Part shown: piece after piece, positions 1-8,144 of the stretch
Layout of the letters: each line of letters opens with the position of its first letter
Position numbering within the stretch: position 1 is the stretch's first letter
Assembly: GCA_035504415.1 (NCBI GenBank)
Contig: DATJRY010000007.1
Span: forward strand, 1-64,000
Reading direction: 5' to 3'
Length of the DNA stretch: 64,000 nucleotides
From: Candidatus Sulfotelmatobacter sp.
GTDB lineage: Bacteria; Vulcanimicrobiota; Vulcanimicrobiia; Vulcanimicrobiales; Vulcanimicrobiaceae
Notes under the pieces: model-generated
The model's input: only the letters and a program-made list of their open reading frames with translations
What the model was told of the DNA's origin: nothing
The model's database searches: none
Translations under genes and position numbers: made by a program

Positions 1-357
1 CGCGTCCGCTTCGCGGGGACGCTGCCCCGCGAGCGGCTCCCCGACGTCTACGCCTCGGCCGACGCCTTCGTCTTCCCCTCGACGACCGAGACGCAGGGTC
101 TGGTCCTCGCCGAAGCGCTCGCCGCCGGCCTCCCGGTCGTCGCCGCCGACAGCGAGGCCTCGCGCGACGTGCTGGCCGGCGCCGGGCGGATCGCCGCCGC
201 CGACCCCGCCGCCTTCGCCGCGGCGTTGCAGGCCGCGATCGCGTGCGGACGCGATCAGAGTGCCGTACATTTGGCATTCTCGCGGTTTACCGTCGGGATG
301 CACGCGCGGCGAATTCTCGCCCTCTACCGGGAGGTGCTCGGCGCGCGGGCAGCTTGA
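1..357 (+). CDS. Glycosyltransferase family 4 (C-terminal part)
   Basis: The open frame enters from the left edge and stops with TGA at 355-357, so only the last 118 codons are visible. The segment VYASADAFVFPSTTETQG followed by LAEALAAGLPVVA is the signature of the C-terminal Rossmann domain of GT-B family 4 glycosyltransferases; the glutamate in the TETQG stretch sits where these enzymes hold the nucleotide-sugar donor. The acceptor and pathway cannot be judged because the N-terminal domain is missing. The stop codon overlaps the -35 element proposed for the next gene. Confidence 0.85.
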   Translation, partial: RVRFAGTLPRERLPDVYASADAFVFPSTTETQGLVLAEALAAGLPVVAADSEASRDVLAGAGRIAAADPAAFAAALQAAIACGRDQSAVHLAFSRFTVGMHARRILALYREVLGARAA

Positions 358-382
358 CTCGAACACATGTTCGATATAGGAT
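354..382 (+). promoter_or_regulatory. LexA/SOS-box-like operator within a promoter
   Basis: The palindrome TCGAACACATGTTCGA (359-374) matches the Gram-positive/actinobacterial LexA box CGAAC-N4-GTTCG with perfect 6-bp arms. It lies between a -35 TTGACT (354-359) and a -10 TAGGAT (377-382) spaced by 17 bp, the ideal position for repression by steric occlusion. The downstream genes are an RNase H-like protein and a base-excision glycosylase, which fits a DNA-damage regulon. Whether LexA binds here is an inference. Confidence 0.7.
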
Positions 383-395
383 GAACGCACGAGCC

Positions 396-836
396 ATGAC
401 GCAGCAGAAGATCCGCCACCGTTCCGCCGACGTCGCCGTCGGCTACGCCGTGACCCCGGCGGGCCGGGGGATCGCCTACGCGACGATCGCGACCGGAACC
501 GGGCGGACCCTCGCCAAGGTGCCGTTCGGGGCGGTCCCGCTGGGCGCGCTCGACGGGCGGGAGTTCGGCTACGCGGCGCTGACCGCCGTCGCCGGCTACC
601 TGCGGACCAACGGCTTCACCCGCGTGCGGATCCGGCTGGGCGACGGGCGCACCGTCGACGACCTGGCCGCCCGAACCAGCGTCCCGCCCGCCCTGACGAT
701 GGCGTACGTCAAGGCACGCTGCGCACTGCACGGCTTCGCGCTCGCGCGCGTCGAACGGGCGGAACCGGTTGAAACGAACGAGCTCGAAGCGCGCGCCCGC
801 GCCGACATCGCCCAGCGCCCCGCCGCCGCCGCCTGA
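396..836 (+). CDS. RNase H-like fold conserved protein, probable SOS-controlled gene
   Basis: A 146-residue protein (start 396; ATG 381 overlaps the proposed -10 and is less likely). The N-terminal part, with a strand-rich GRGIAYATIATGTGRTLAKV stretch followed by a helix over YAALTAVAGYL and a strand TRVRIRLGDGRTV, has the look of a reverse-transcriptase-type RNase H fold. I cannot point to a complete DEDD catalytic set, so enzymatic activity is uncertain. It is the first gene behind the LexA-like operator and overlaps the glycosylase gene by about 68 bp if that gene starts at 769. Function beyond the fold guess is unknown. Confidence 0.55.
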   Translation: MTQQKIRHRSADVAVGYAVTPAGRGIAYATIATGTGRTLAKVPFGAVPLGALDGREFGYAALTAVAGYLRTNGFTRVRIRLGDGRTVDDLAARTSVPPALTMAYVKARCALHGFALARVERAEPVETNELEARARADIAQRPAAAA

Positions 837-1440
837 GCTCGCCCTCGGCCGGCGGGTGGGTCGCGACGACCTGCCCCTGGAGATCATCGCGCTCTCGCGC
901 GCGCTGATCGGCCTGCTGCTGGTCCGTGTCTACGAGGGTGAGCCGCTGGTCGGGCGGATCGTCGAGACCGAAGCGTACATGCCCGGCGATCCGGCCTCGC
1001 ACGCGTTTCGCGGGCGAACCGCGCGCAACGGCACGATGTTCGGCGACGCGCTGCACGCCTACGTCTACTTCATCTACGGCGTGAACTGGTGCCTCAACGT
1101 GACGGCCGAAGCGCCCGGAATCGCGGCGGCCGCGCTGATCCGCGCCGCCGAGCCGGTGGCGGGGGTGTCGCGCATGCGCGCGCTGCGCGGGCGGCCCGAC
1201 CTGCGCGACCGCGATCTGGCGCGCGGGCCGGGCAACCTCTGCCGGGCGATGGCGATCGGCCCCGAGTTCGACGGCGTCGACTTGGCGGACGACCCGCTGT
1301 TGCGGCTCTACGACGACGGCGTGCGCCCCGAGATCGGGACCAGCGTTCGCATCGGTTTGACCCACGGTGCCGACCGGCCGCTCCGCTTCTACGCGCGCGG
1401 CAACCCGAGCGTCAGTGGACGGCGCGCCTTGTCGCCATGA
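769..1440 (+). CDS. DNA-3-methyladenine glycosylase (AAG/MPG family)
   Basis: This enzyme flips out and excises alkylated purines such as 3-methyladenine and hypoxanthine, the first step of base-excision repair. Family signatures are VGRIVETEAYMPGDPASHAF (catalytic Glu within ETEAY), NGTMFGDALHAYVYFIYG, and RGPGNLCRAMAI. Length from 769 is 223 residues; the first 28 are alanine/proline-rich, and a GTG at 856 would give a 194-residue protein closer to the family core, so the start is open. It is second in the putative SOS operon behind the 359-374 operator, which makes damage-induced expression plausible. Confidence 0.88.
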   Translation: MKRTSSKRAPAPTSPSAPPPPPELALGRRVGRDDLPLEIIALSRALIGLLLVRVYEGEPLVGRIVETEAYMPGDPASHAFRGRTARNGTMFGDALHAYVYFIYGVNWCLNVTAEAPGIAAAALIRAAEPVAGVSRMRALRGRPDLRDRDLARGPGNLCRAMAIGPEFDGVDLADDPLLRLYDDGVRPEIGTSVRIGLTHGADRPLRFYARGNPSVSGRRALSP

Positions 1441-1591
1441 GGTCGGGTGTGGTAGACTCCGAGCGTCGCGCGGTCCCGCATCGCGTCGGCCTTCCCGTTC
1501 CTCTCGCGCCTCGCGACGACGCGCAGCCCCGGCAGCCTCGCCGGTAGGACACCGTCCCGCGGAGCGCTCGTCTCCCCGAGGGAGCAGTTCG

Positions 1592-2986
1592 CTGCAGTTC
1601 GACAACCGACCCCAGAACAACGGCCGCCCCGAAGGCGGAGGTCGTCGCCGTCGCTCGCGACGCAATCGACAGCGCTACAACGACGGCGGTCCCGCGCCGG
1701 CGCAGAGCGACGTCTTCACCCAACCCGAGTTTCCGCAGCCCGTCGGGCCGCCGCTGCTCTCCGCCGAGCAGCTCGCCGAGATGAGCAAAGCCGAGCTCAA
1801 CGAGCTGGCCAAGACCTTCGAGATCGAGAACCCGACCAAGATCAAGAAGGACGACCTCGTCGCGCAGATCCTCGAGATCCAAGCGCAGCGCAGCGGCCTG
1901 GAGAAGGCCAACGGCGTCCTCGACGTCCTGCCCGAAGGCTACGGGTTCTTGCGCCGCGAGGGCTATCTGGTCGGCACGGACGACATCTACATCTCGCAGT
2001 CGCAGATCCGCCGCTTCGAGCTGCGCCGCGGCGATCTGGTCGCCGGCCAAGTGCGCCGGCCCAAAGAGAACGAGAAGTACTACGGCATCGTCAAGGTCGA
2101 GACGATCAACGGCCGTTCGCCCGAAGCGATCCAGAACCGGCCGGTGTTCGAGCAGCTCGGCGCCGAGCCACCGGAGCACCGCTTCACGCTCGAGACGCGC
2201 GGCGACCTGACGACGCGAGCCATCGATTTGTTCGCACCGCTCGGCAAGGGACAGCGCGCGCTGCTGCTGGCGCCTCCGCGCACGAACGAGAGCGCGCTGT
2301 TGGCGCGGATCGCGCGCGCCTTGGGCACCAACGCGCCCGACGCGCACGTCATCGTGCTGTTGGTCGACGAACGGCCCGAAGCGGTCACGCACCTGCAACG
2401 CTCGCTCGACGTCGAAGTCGTCGCGACGACGTTCGAGGATCATCCGGACAGCCACGTCACGACCGCCGAGCTCGTCTTCGAGCGCGCCAAGCGGCTGGCG
2501 GAGCTCGGCGGCGACGCCGTCGTGCTGATCTCCTCGTTCACACGCCTGGTCCGCGCGTACGCGGCCGGCGCGCACTCCAAAGGCAACCTCGACGCCGCGG
2601 CCCTGACCCGGCCCAAGCGCCTGTTCGGCGCGGCGCGCGCGATCGAGGGCGGCGGTTCGCTGACCGTGCTGGCCGCGATCGGGAACGGCAGCTCGCCGTT
2701 CGACGCGCTGCTGATCGACGAGTTCGCGCCGGCCGCCAACGCCGAGCTGGTGCTGGCGCGCGAGCTGGCCGAAGCGCGGGCCTATCCGCCGATCGACCTG
2801 CTGCGCAGCGGCAACGTCTACGAAGAGCAGCTGCTCAGCGAGATCGCGTGCCACAAGATCGGCGATCTGCGCCGCGCGCTGGCCGGCGTGCCGACGGTCG
2901 AAGCCTCGGAGCGGATCTACGCGGCGTTGGCTCGGACGCAGACGAACGACGAGTTCATCACCGCGTTCGATCTGAAGAAGGTCTGA
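1592..2986 (+). CDS. rho: Rho-family transcription terminator with degenerate Walker A and B
   Basis: The protein aligns by eye with Rho over its whole length: N-terminal helical domain (MSKAELNELAKTFEIENPTK), RNA-binding cold-shock motif GYGFLRREGYLVGTDDIYIS and QSQIRRF, then the RecA-like domain with LLVDERPEAVT (catalytic Glu kept), RPKRLFGAAR and the arginine-finger region IDLLRSGN. The P-loop, APPKAGKT in E. coli, reads APPRTNES (2270-2293), and the Walker B Asp is Ser in VVLISSFTR (2531-2533). The usual ATP-binding lysine is therefore absent. No ATG, GTG or TTG lies between the aag stop and ATG 1781; CTG 1592 has GAGGGAG 7 bp upstream and is my choice. GTG 1367 would overlap aag. Confidence 0.8.
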   Translation: MQFDNRPQNNGRPEGGGRRRRSRRNRQRYNDGGPAPAQSDVFTQPEFPQPVGPPLLSAEQLAEMSKAELNELAKTFEIENPTKIKKDDLVAQILEIQAQRSGLEKANGVLDVLPEGYGFLRREGYLVGTDDIYISQSQIRRFELRRGDLVAGQVRRPKENEKYYGIVKVETINGRSPEAIQNRPVFEQLGAEPPEHRFTLETRGDLTTRAIDLFAPLGKGQRALLLAPPRTNESALLARIARALGTNAPDAHVIVLLVDERPEAVTHLQRSLDVEVVATTFEDHPDSHVTTAELVFERAKRLAELGGDAVVLISSFTRLVRAYAAGAHSKGNLDAAALTRPKRLFGAARAIEGGGSLTVLAAIGNGSSPFDALLIDEFAPAANAELVLARELAEARAYPPIDLLRSGNVYEEQLLSEIACHKIGDLRRALAGVPTVEASERIYAALARTQTNDEFITAFDLKKV

Positions 2987-3732
2987 GGCTCCAGAAGTTC
3001 CTCGCGGCGGCCGGCATCGCGTCGCGCCGCCGCGCGGAAGAGCTGATCGTGGCCGGCCGCGTGCGCGTCGACGGCGCGCTCGTGCGCGAGCTCGGCACGC
3101 AGGTCGGCGAGGACGCGCGGGTCGAGGTCGACGGCAAGCCGGTGCGCGTCAGCGAGACGCGCACCTACCGCGTCGTGCACAAGCCGGTCGGCGTCGTCAC
3201 GACGTTGCGCGACCCCGAAGGCCGGCGCACGATCGCCGAGCTGGTGCGCGGCGCCGGGGTGACCGCCCGCGTCGTTCCGGTCGGCCGGCTCGACTACGAC
3301 ACCAGCGGCGTCCTGTTGGTCACCGACGACGGCGCGCTCGCGCACGTCCTGACCCATCCGCGGTTCGGCGTCGAGAAGACGTACCGCGCGACGGTACGCG
3401 GCCGGCTCGAGCCGGGCGACGTCGAGAAGGTCTTGCAGGGCGTGCGGCTCGAGGAGGGCCGCGCCGCGCCGGCCCAGGTGCGCGTGGTCGCCGTGCGCCG
3501 TGACGTCTCGCTGGTCGACCTCACGCTGCACGAGGGCCGCAACCGTCAAGTGCGGCGCATGTTCGAGACCCTCGGACATCCGGTGCTCGCGCTCACGCGG
3601 CTGCGCTTCGGGCCGATCGCGCTGGGCGCGCTGCCGGTCGGCGGGGTCCGCCCGCTCAGCGAGCGGGAGCTCGCGGCGCTGCGTCGCATCGTGGCGGATG
3701 CACATACGGACGCGACGCCGGCCCGGACCTGA
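2983..3732 (+). CDS. rluB: RluB/RsuA-type rRNA pseudouridine synthase
   Basis: It isomerises a uridine of large- or small-subunit rRNA to pseudouridine. The N-terminal S4 RNA-binding domain begins RLQKFLAAAGIASRRRAEEL, and the catalytic domain carries VGRLDYDTSGVLLVTDDG with the catalytic Asp, then EKTYRATVRG and HEGRNRQVRRMFETLGHPV. The family normally begins M-R-L-Q-K-F, which here would require CTG 2983 as start, overlapping the rho stop as CTGA. The only other start in frame is GTG 2848, deep inside rho and followed by non-family sequence. Length from CTG is 249 residues, normal for the family. Confidence 0.88.
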   Translation: MRLQKFLAAAGIASRRRAEELIVAGRVRVDGALVRELGTQVGEDARVEVDGKPVRVSETRTYRVVHKPVGVVTTLRDPEGRRTIAELVRGAGVTARVVPVGRLDYDTSGVLLVTDDGALAHVLTHPRFGVEKTYRATVRGRLEPGDVEKVLQGVRLEEGRAAPAQVRVVAVRRDVSLVDLTLHEGRNRQVRRMFETLGHPVLALTRLRFGPIALGALPVGGVRPLSERELAALRRIVADAHTDATPART

Positions 3733-3738
3733 GCGCCG

Positions 3739-4122
3739 ATGATGCTGCGCGGGATTCGCGGGGCGACGACGGTCGCGCGGGACGAGCCCGCGCTCATCCT
3801 CGACGCGACCGAGCGCTTGTTGCGCACGATCGTCGACCGCAACCGGTTCGTCCCCGAGGACGTCGGTTCGGCGCTGTTCACGGTCACGCCGGACTTGGTC
3901 TCCGAGTTTCCGGCCGCGGCGGCGCGCCGGATGGGCTGGACGCTGGTGCCGCTGCTCAACTTCACCGAGATCGGCGTCCCCGGCCGGCTGCAGCGCTGCA
4001 TTCGGGTCATGGTGCACGTCAATACCGAGCTGCGCCAGGACGAGATCGTGCACGTCTACCTCGAGGGAGCGGTCGTGTTGCGCCCCGACTTGGTCAGCCC
4101 CGGCGATTCGGAACGGGCCTGA
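3739..4122 (+). CDS. aroH: Monofunctional chorismate mutase, AroH type
   Basis: This trimeric enzyme rearranges chorismate to prephenate in phenylalanine/tyrosine synthesis. The 127-residue sequence is a clear AroH-class (B. subtilis) member: MLRGIRGATTVARDEPALIL, NRFVPEDVGSALFTVTPDL, EFPAAAARRMGWTLVPLL and RCIRVMVHVNT with the active-site arginine. ATGATG gives two adjacent starts, 3739 and 3742. It lies 6 bp behind rluB and is probably co-transcribed with it. Confidence 0.93.
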   Translation: MMLRGIRGATTVARDEPALILDATERLLRTIVDRNRFVPEDVGSALFTVTPDLVSEFPAAAARRMGWTLVPLLNFTEIGVPGRLQRCIRVMVHVNTELRQDEIVHVYLEGAVVLRPDLVSPGDSERA

Positions 4123-4263
4123 CGCGGAAAAAGGTGGCGGACGCGAAGCGGGCCAATCGCCTGCGGTCACCCCTGCGCGTCGCGCCGGCGCTCGCCCGCT
4201 CGCGGACCCGCTCCGCCGATCGCCCTGCCGGCGACGCGATGCTCCAGCAACTCACGAGGTAGG

Positions 4264-5586
4264 ATGCTCCGTACGTCATGCCCGCTCGCCTTGGCCGTGT
4301 TCGCGACGGCGCTCGCGGCCAGTCCGCTCAGCGCGCTCGCGCAGACCGCGACGTTCTACGTTCCGCCCAAGATCGTCAAGCAAGGAACGGCGTCGAGTGC
4401 GATCGCCGGGTCGGGCAAGGTCGAAGTGAAGGTGTTCGTTCACAAGAACGGCTCCGTCGGCAACGTCCAAATCATCAAATCCTCGAATCCCGGCGACAAC
4501 GCCGCCGCGACCGAGATCGCCAAATCGGCGAGCTACCGCGCCGCGACGCGCGACGGAAAACCAAGTGACGCGTTCTACACCTACGTGCTGACGTTCAACG
4601 GCAAGTCGGTCGCGCTCGACGTCTCCGGCGAAGAGGCGATCAACAAGACCGCGACCAGCGGCGAGATGACGAGCATCAACGCGGAGATGGGGAGCGCCAA
4701 CTACGCCAAGGCGAAGTCGGACTTGCAGGCCTATCTCAACACGCACGCCGGCGATCGCCAAGCCGAGACGCTGCTGGGCGCGGCCAACTTCTACCTCAAC
4801 GACTTCACCGACGCGGCGGCGGCCTTCGATCAAGCCGGCACCGTGCCGCCGACCTTCGTCGCCGTCGCATACAACTCGTACGCCGGCGCCAGCGACGCTG
4901 CGATCAAAGACAAGCAGTACGACGCGGCCGTCGCCGATGCGGGACACGCCGCCGCGCTGCAGCCGCAAAACCCGGTGCCGTACTTCTACCGCGGCACCGC
5001 CGAGACGTACGAGAAGAAGTACGCCGATGCGATCGCCGACCTCGAGAAGGCGAAGTCGCTCGAGAACGCGCAGACGCCGCCCGCGACGGTGAACACGATC
5101 GACACCGCGCTGGTGCAGGTCTATCTGGCGGGCGGCCAGGTCGACAAAGGGGTGGCGCTCGCGCAGCAGCTGCGCCAACGCGACCCCGGCAACACCCAGG
5201 TCGTCACGATCCTGATCAATCACTACGCCGCCGCGGCCAACGAGGCGTCGCAAGCCGGCAACGTCGCCGCAGCGGTCGACGACTACGAGAAGGCCGCCCA
5301 GCTCGACACCGCGCACGCCGCGGCGTACTACGTCGGCGCCGCCAGCGTGCTGGGTAATGCAGCCAAGACGAAGGACGACTTCAAGAAGGCCTTCGTCGAG
5401 GCGCAGAAGGCCGTCGCGGCCGCTCCGAGCGATGCGGGCGCCAACTACACGGCCGGCGTGTTGGCGGCGAACGCGGGCGACACGGCCTCTGCCACGACGT
5501 ATCTTCAGAAGGCCAAGGCAAACGTGGGAACCGACGCCTCGCTGGCGGCCAAGATCGACACGGCCTTGAAGAAGATCGGACACTAG
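4264..5586 (+). CDS. Secreted TonB-C-like/TPR repeat protein
   Basis: A 440-residue exported protein. Residues 1-26 form a signal peptide ending ALA-Q. Residues about 30-120 resemble a TonB/TolA C-terminal domain (GKVEVKVFVHKNGSVGNVQIIKSSNPGDNAAAT, then SYRAATRDGKP). The remainder is a series of TPR-like helical pairs, for example DAAVADAGHAAALQPQNPVP and AIADLEKAKSLENA. AGGTAGG sits directly before the ATG. It precedes the exbB-exbD-tonB operon by about 145 bp, so a periplasmic scaffold role in the same envelope system is likely but unproven. Confidence 0.75.
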   Translation: MLRTSCPLALAVFATALAASPLSALAQTATFYVPPKIVKQGTASSAIAGSGKVEVKVFVHKNGSVGNVQIIKSSNPGDNAAATEIAKSASYRAATRDGKPSDAFYTYVLTFNGKSVALDVSGEEAINKTATSGEMTSINAEMGSANYAKAKSDLQAYLNTHAGDRQAETLLGAANFYLNDFTDAAAAFDQAGTVPPTFVAVAYNSYAGASDAAIKDKQYDAAVADAGHAAALQPQNPVPYFYRGTAETYEKKYADAIADLEKAKSLENAQTPPATVNTIDTALVQVYLAGGQVDKGVALAQQLRQRDPGNTQVVTILINHYAAAANEASQAGNVAAAVDDYEKAAQLDTAHAAAYYVGAASVLGNAAKTKDDFKKAFVEAQKAVAAAPSDAGANYTAGVLAANAGDTASATTYLQKAKANVGTDASLAAKIDTALKKIGH

Positions 5587-5731
5587 TAGGAATGCGCGCC
5601 GGGACCGCCAATTCTCCGTACCCGCGCCGGGAGCGACGCCCCGCCGTCTTTCTTATTGCTCCGGCAGCGGCCCCACCGGATTCGATGACCGGCAATCACC
5701 CCTCGACGTCTCGGAGGCGTTAGCGGACCTC

Positions 5732-6394
5732 GTGAATTTCTCAGAATTCTTCAACTTCATCGTCGCGGGCGGCTTCGCGATGTGGGTGCTGCTCTTGCTC
5801 TCGGTGGTCGCAGTCGCGATCGTGATCGAGCGGCTGCTCTTCTTCGCGAGCCAGCACTCGGACTCGAAGGGCCTGCTCAAGCAGATCGGCCAGAGAATCG
5901 CCGCCGACGACCTGTCGGGCGCGATCAAGATCTGCAAGCAGAACAAGGGCATGCTCCCGAAGATCCTCGAGTTCGGCTTGCAGCGCGGTGAGAAGAACCG
6001 CGCCGACATCACCGACGCGCTGTCGATCGCGCTGATGGAGAACCTGAACTCGCTCGAGCGCAACCTCGGCGTCATCGGTACGATCGCCGTCATCGCGCCG
6101 TTCGTCGGTCTGTTCGGTACCGTGCTCGGTATCATCCGCGCCTTCCAAGACATCGCCCTCAAGGGCAACTCGACCCCGGCCGTCGTCGCGGCGGGCGTCT
6201 CGGAAGCGCTGATCACGACCGCCGCCGGTCTGTTCGTCGCCGTCGTCTCGGTGGTGTTCTTCAACTACTTCAAGACGCGGATCAAGGCGTACAACCAGGA
6301 GATGATCGTCGCCTCGAACCAGCTCGCCGAGATGCTGCACTTCCACAACACCGGTGCGGCGATCCCGACCGACCTGTACCAGCCGGCGAAGTAG
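5732..6394 (+). CDS. exbB: MotA/TolQ/ExbB proton-channel protein
   Basis: This is the pentameric channel subunit that, with ExbD, uses the proton gradient to energise TonB. The 220 residues hold an N-terminal membrane helix (MWVLLLLSVVAVAIVIERLLFF), a cytoplasmic loop, then the family signature with two helices: NLGVIGTIAVIAPFVGLFGT and SEALITTAAGLFVAVVSVVF. The second contains the conserved ALITTAAGL pore motif. The start is GTG 5732; GGAGG is at 5713-5717, about 14 bp upstream. First gene of the exbB-exbD-exbD-tonB operon. Confidence 0.93.
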   Translation: MNFSEFFNFIVAGGFAMWVLLLLSVVAVAIVIERLLFFASQHSDSKGLLKQIGQRIAADDLSGAIKICKQNKGMLPKILEFGLQRGEKNRADITDALSIALMENLNSLERNLGVIGTIAVIAPFVGLFGTVLGIIRAFQDIALKGNSTPAVVAAGVSEALITTAAGLFVAVVSVVFFNYFKTRIKAYNQEMIVASNQLAEMLHFHNTGAAIPTDLYQPAK

Positions 6395-6431
6395 GGTCTA
6401 GGCTGAACCTCCGGACCGAAGGACTCGACTC

Positions 6432-6845
6432 ATGAGCATGGTCTCCTCCCAACAGGACGATCAGGTGATGGCCGAGATCAACATCACGCCGTTCACGGAC
6501 GTGCTGCTGGTCCTGCTCATCATCTTCATGATCCTGGCCGCCCTGGTCGCGCCGCCCGGCTTCGAGAAGCAGCTGCCCAACAGCGACAACAGCCCCCCGA
6601 CGCATCAGGCCAAGAAGTCTGACGACATCGAGGTGCTGGTCAACGAGAAGGGCACGATCTTCGTCGATGGCAAGAAGTCGGACGACGTACACATCTACGG
6701 CGACATGCAAGCCGTCGAGAAGGCCAAGGGCAACAAGCACGTCTCGCTGACCGCCGACGTGAAGGCGCCGTACGGCACCATCATCCGCATCCTCGACGCC
6801 GCGAAGATCGCCGGTCTGAACGACGTCGGCTTCGTCACCTCGTAG
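6432..6845 (+). CDS. exbD: ExbD/TolR biopolymer transport protein (first copy)
   Basis: The 137-residue protein has the classic layout: short cytoplasmic N-terminus, INITPFTDVLLVLLIIFMIL membrane helix with the proton-carrying Asp23, and a periplasmic domain ending KIAGLNDVGFVT. It pairs with ExbB as the stator component. ATGs at 6432 and 6438 are both possible. Followed 24 bp later by a second, clearly paralogous exbD. Confidence 0.93.
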   Translation: MSMVSSQQDDQVMAEINITPFTDVLLVLLIIFMILAALVAPPGFEKQLPNSDNSPPTHQAKKSDDIEVLVNEKGTIFVDGKKSDDVHIYGDMQAVEKAKGNKHVSLTADVKAPYGTIIRILDAAKIAGLNDVGFVTS

Positions 6846-6869
6846 TCCCGCAGAAGGAACCCCGCTCAC

Positions 6870-7298
6870 GTGGCCGTTTCCACCGGACAAGGCGAAGAAG
6901 AAGTGATGTCGACGATCAACATCACGCCGTTCACGGACGTGCTGTTGGTCTTGCTCATCATCTTCATCATCCTCGCCTCGGTCGTCAAAGAGCCGAAGCT
7001 CCCCGACGCCTATAACAAAGAGAAGGTCCATCCGTCGCAGATCGTCGTGCTGGTCGACGACAAGAACCACGTCCAGATCGGCTCCAACATCGTCGACGAG
7101 ATGCAGGCCAAAGAGCAGTTCGCGGAACTGGTCAAGGCGACGGGCAGCGGTCTGAAGACGGTCATCATCAAGGCGGACCCGCACGCCAGTTTCGGCACGA
7201 TCCTGCGCGTCATGGACGCCGCGAAGTCGGCCCACCTGGATACCTTCGGCCTTGCCAACCACGTGCAAGGAACGCCGCAAGGACAATCGGGCGGCTAA
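6870..7298 (+). CDS. exbD: ExbD/TolR biopolymer transport protein (second copy)
   Basis: 142 residues, GTG start at 6870, helix INITPFTDVLLVLLIIFIIL with Asp23, then a periplasmic domain ending SAHLDTFGLANHVQGT and a Gly/Gln-rich tail. The membrane segment is nearly identical to the preceding copy while the periplasmic parts differ, suggesting an ExbB5-ExbD heterodimer rather than a recent duplication. The stop TAA at 7296-7298 directly abuts the tonB ATG. Confidence 0.92.
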   Translation: MAVSTGQGEEEVMSTINITPFTDVLLVLLIIFIILASVVKEPKLPDAYNKEKVHPSQIVVLVDDKNHVQIGSNIVDEMQAKEQFAELVKATGSGLKTVIIKADPHASFGTILRVMDAAKSAHLDTFGLANHVQGTPQGQSGG

Positions 7299-8069
7299 AT
7301 GGCGACGACACCGACTCCCCCCAAGCCTACGCCGCCGCCTTCGACGGCAGACCGGGCCAAGAACTTCTTGGCCTACGGGTTCGTCATCTCGGTCATCCTG
7401 CATCTGTTGATCGGGCCGTTCATTCAGTTCCACAACACGCAGACGGAAGAAGAAGCGCCGCAAAAGGTGACGGTCGTGCGCGTTCCCACGCCGCCGCCGA
7501 CGCCGCCGCCGACGCCCAAGCCGACGCCGACGCCCAAACCGACGCCGCCGCCCAAGGTGACGCCGGTGCCGCAGACGCCCGCGCCGCAGCAGCCCAGGAT
7601 CAAGATCAACACGCTCAAGACCGAGTCGCACAGCGGCGGTCCGAGCGAGGCCGCCAACAAGTACACGACGGGGAACACCCAAGGCATCCCGCAGGGCCAA
7701 GGCACCGCGGCGCCGGTCAACGCGCCGGCGGCCACGCCCGCGCCCCCGCCGCCGACCCCGACGCCGGTCCCCACGCCGACGCCGCTGGCGTGCGCGCACC
7801 CCAACGTGGCCGCGACGACGATTCGCGCGGTCGAGCCCGACATGCCGCCGATCGCGGCGCAGCAGGGCATCTCCGGCACCGTGCAGGTGCAGGTCTCGCT
7901 CGACGACCACAGCCGCGTCACCAGCGTCAAGGTCTACAGCTCGCCCAGCGCGCTGCTCAACAACGCGGCGCTCAGCGCGGCCCGCCAGTCGACGTTCCAA
8001 ACCGACGTCAAAGACTGCAAGCCGGTCGCCGCCGACTACCTCTTCAGCGTCACCTTCGACAGCCAATAG
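7299..8069 (+). CDS. tonB: TonB-family energy transducer
   Basis: Residues 28-45 (YGFVISVILHLLIGPFIQF) form the N-terminal anchor with the His typical of TonB SHLS-type helices. Residues about 65-105 are a Pro/Thr/Lys-rich periplasmic spacer. The C-terminal domain (about 165-256) carries QQGISGTVQVQVSLDDHSRVTSVKVYSSPSALLNNAALSAAR, a TonB_C fold that contacts outer-membrane receptors. Two cysteines (ACAHPN and DCKPV) bracket this domain and may form a disulfide. The ATG follows the exbD stop with no gap. Confidence 0.9.
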   Translation: MATTPTPPKPTPPPSTADRAKNFLAYGFVISVILHLLIGPFIQFHNTQTEEEAPQKVTVVRVPTPPPTPPPTPKPTPTPKPTPPPKVTPVPQTPAPQQPRIKINTLKTESHSGGPSEAANKYTTGNTQGIPQGQGTAAPVNAPAATPAPPPPTPTPVPTPTPLACAHPNVAATTIRAVEPDMPPIAAQQGISGTVQVQVSLDDHSRVTSVKVYSSPSALLNNAALSAARQSTFQTDVKDCKPVAADYLFSVTFDSQ

Positions 8070-8071
8070 AG

Positions 8072-8100
8072 GCTTGGGCGCTCTTGACGAGCGCCCAAGC
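8072..8100 (+). terminator. Perfect 12-bp hairpin behind tonB
   Basis: GCTTGGGCGCTC (8072-8083) pairs exactly with GAGCGCCCAAGC (8089-8100) across a 5-nt loop, 2 bp after the tonB stop. There is no T-tract, so it may act as a 3' stabiliser or with the following hairpins at 8110-8126 and 8145-8167 as an end-of-operon structure. Confidence 0.6.
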
Positions 8101-8144
8101 TGTCGCGTTCGCGGCCTGCGGCCGCGAGCCGCATACGTCGACGA

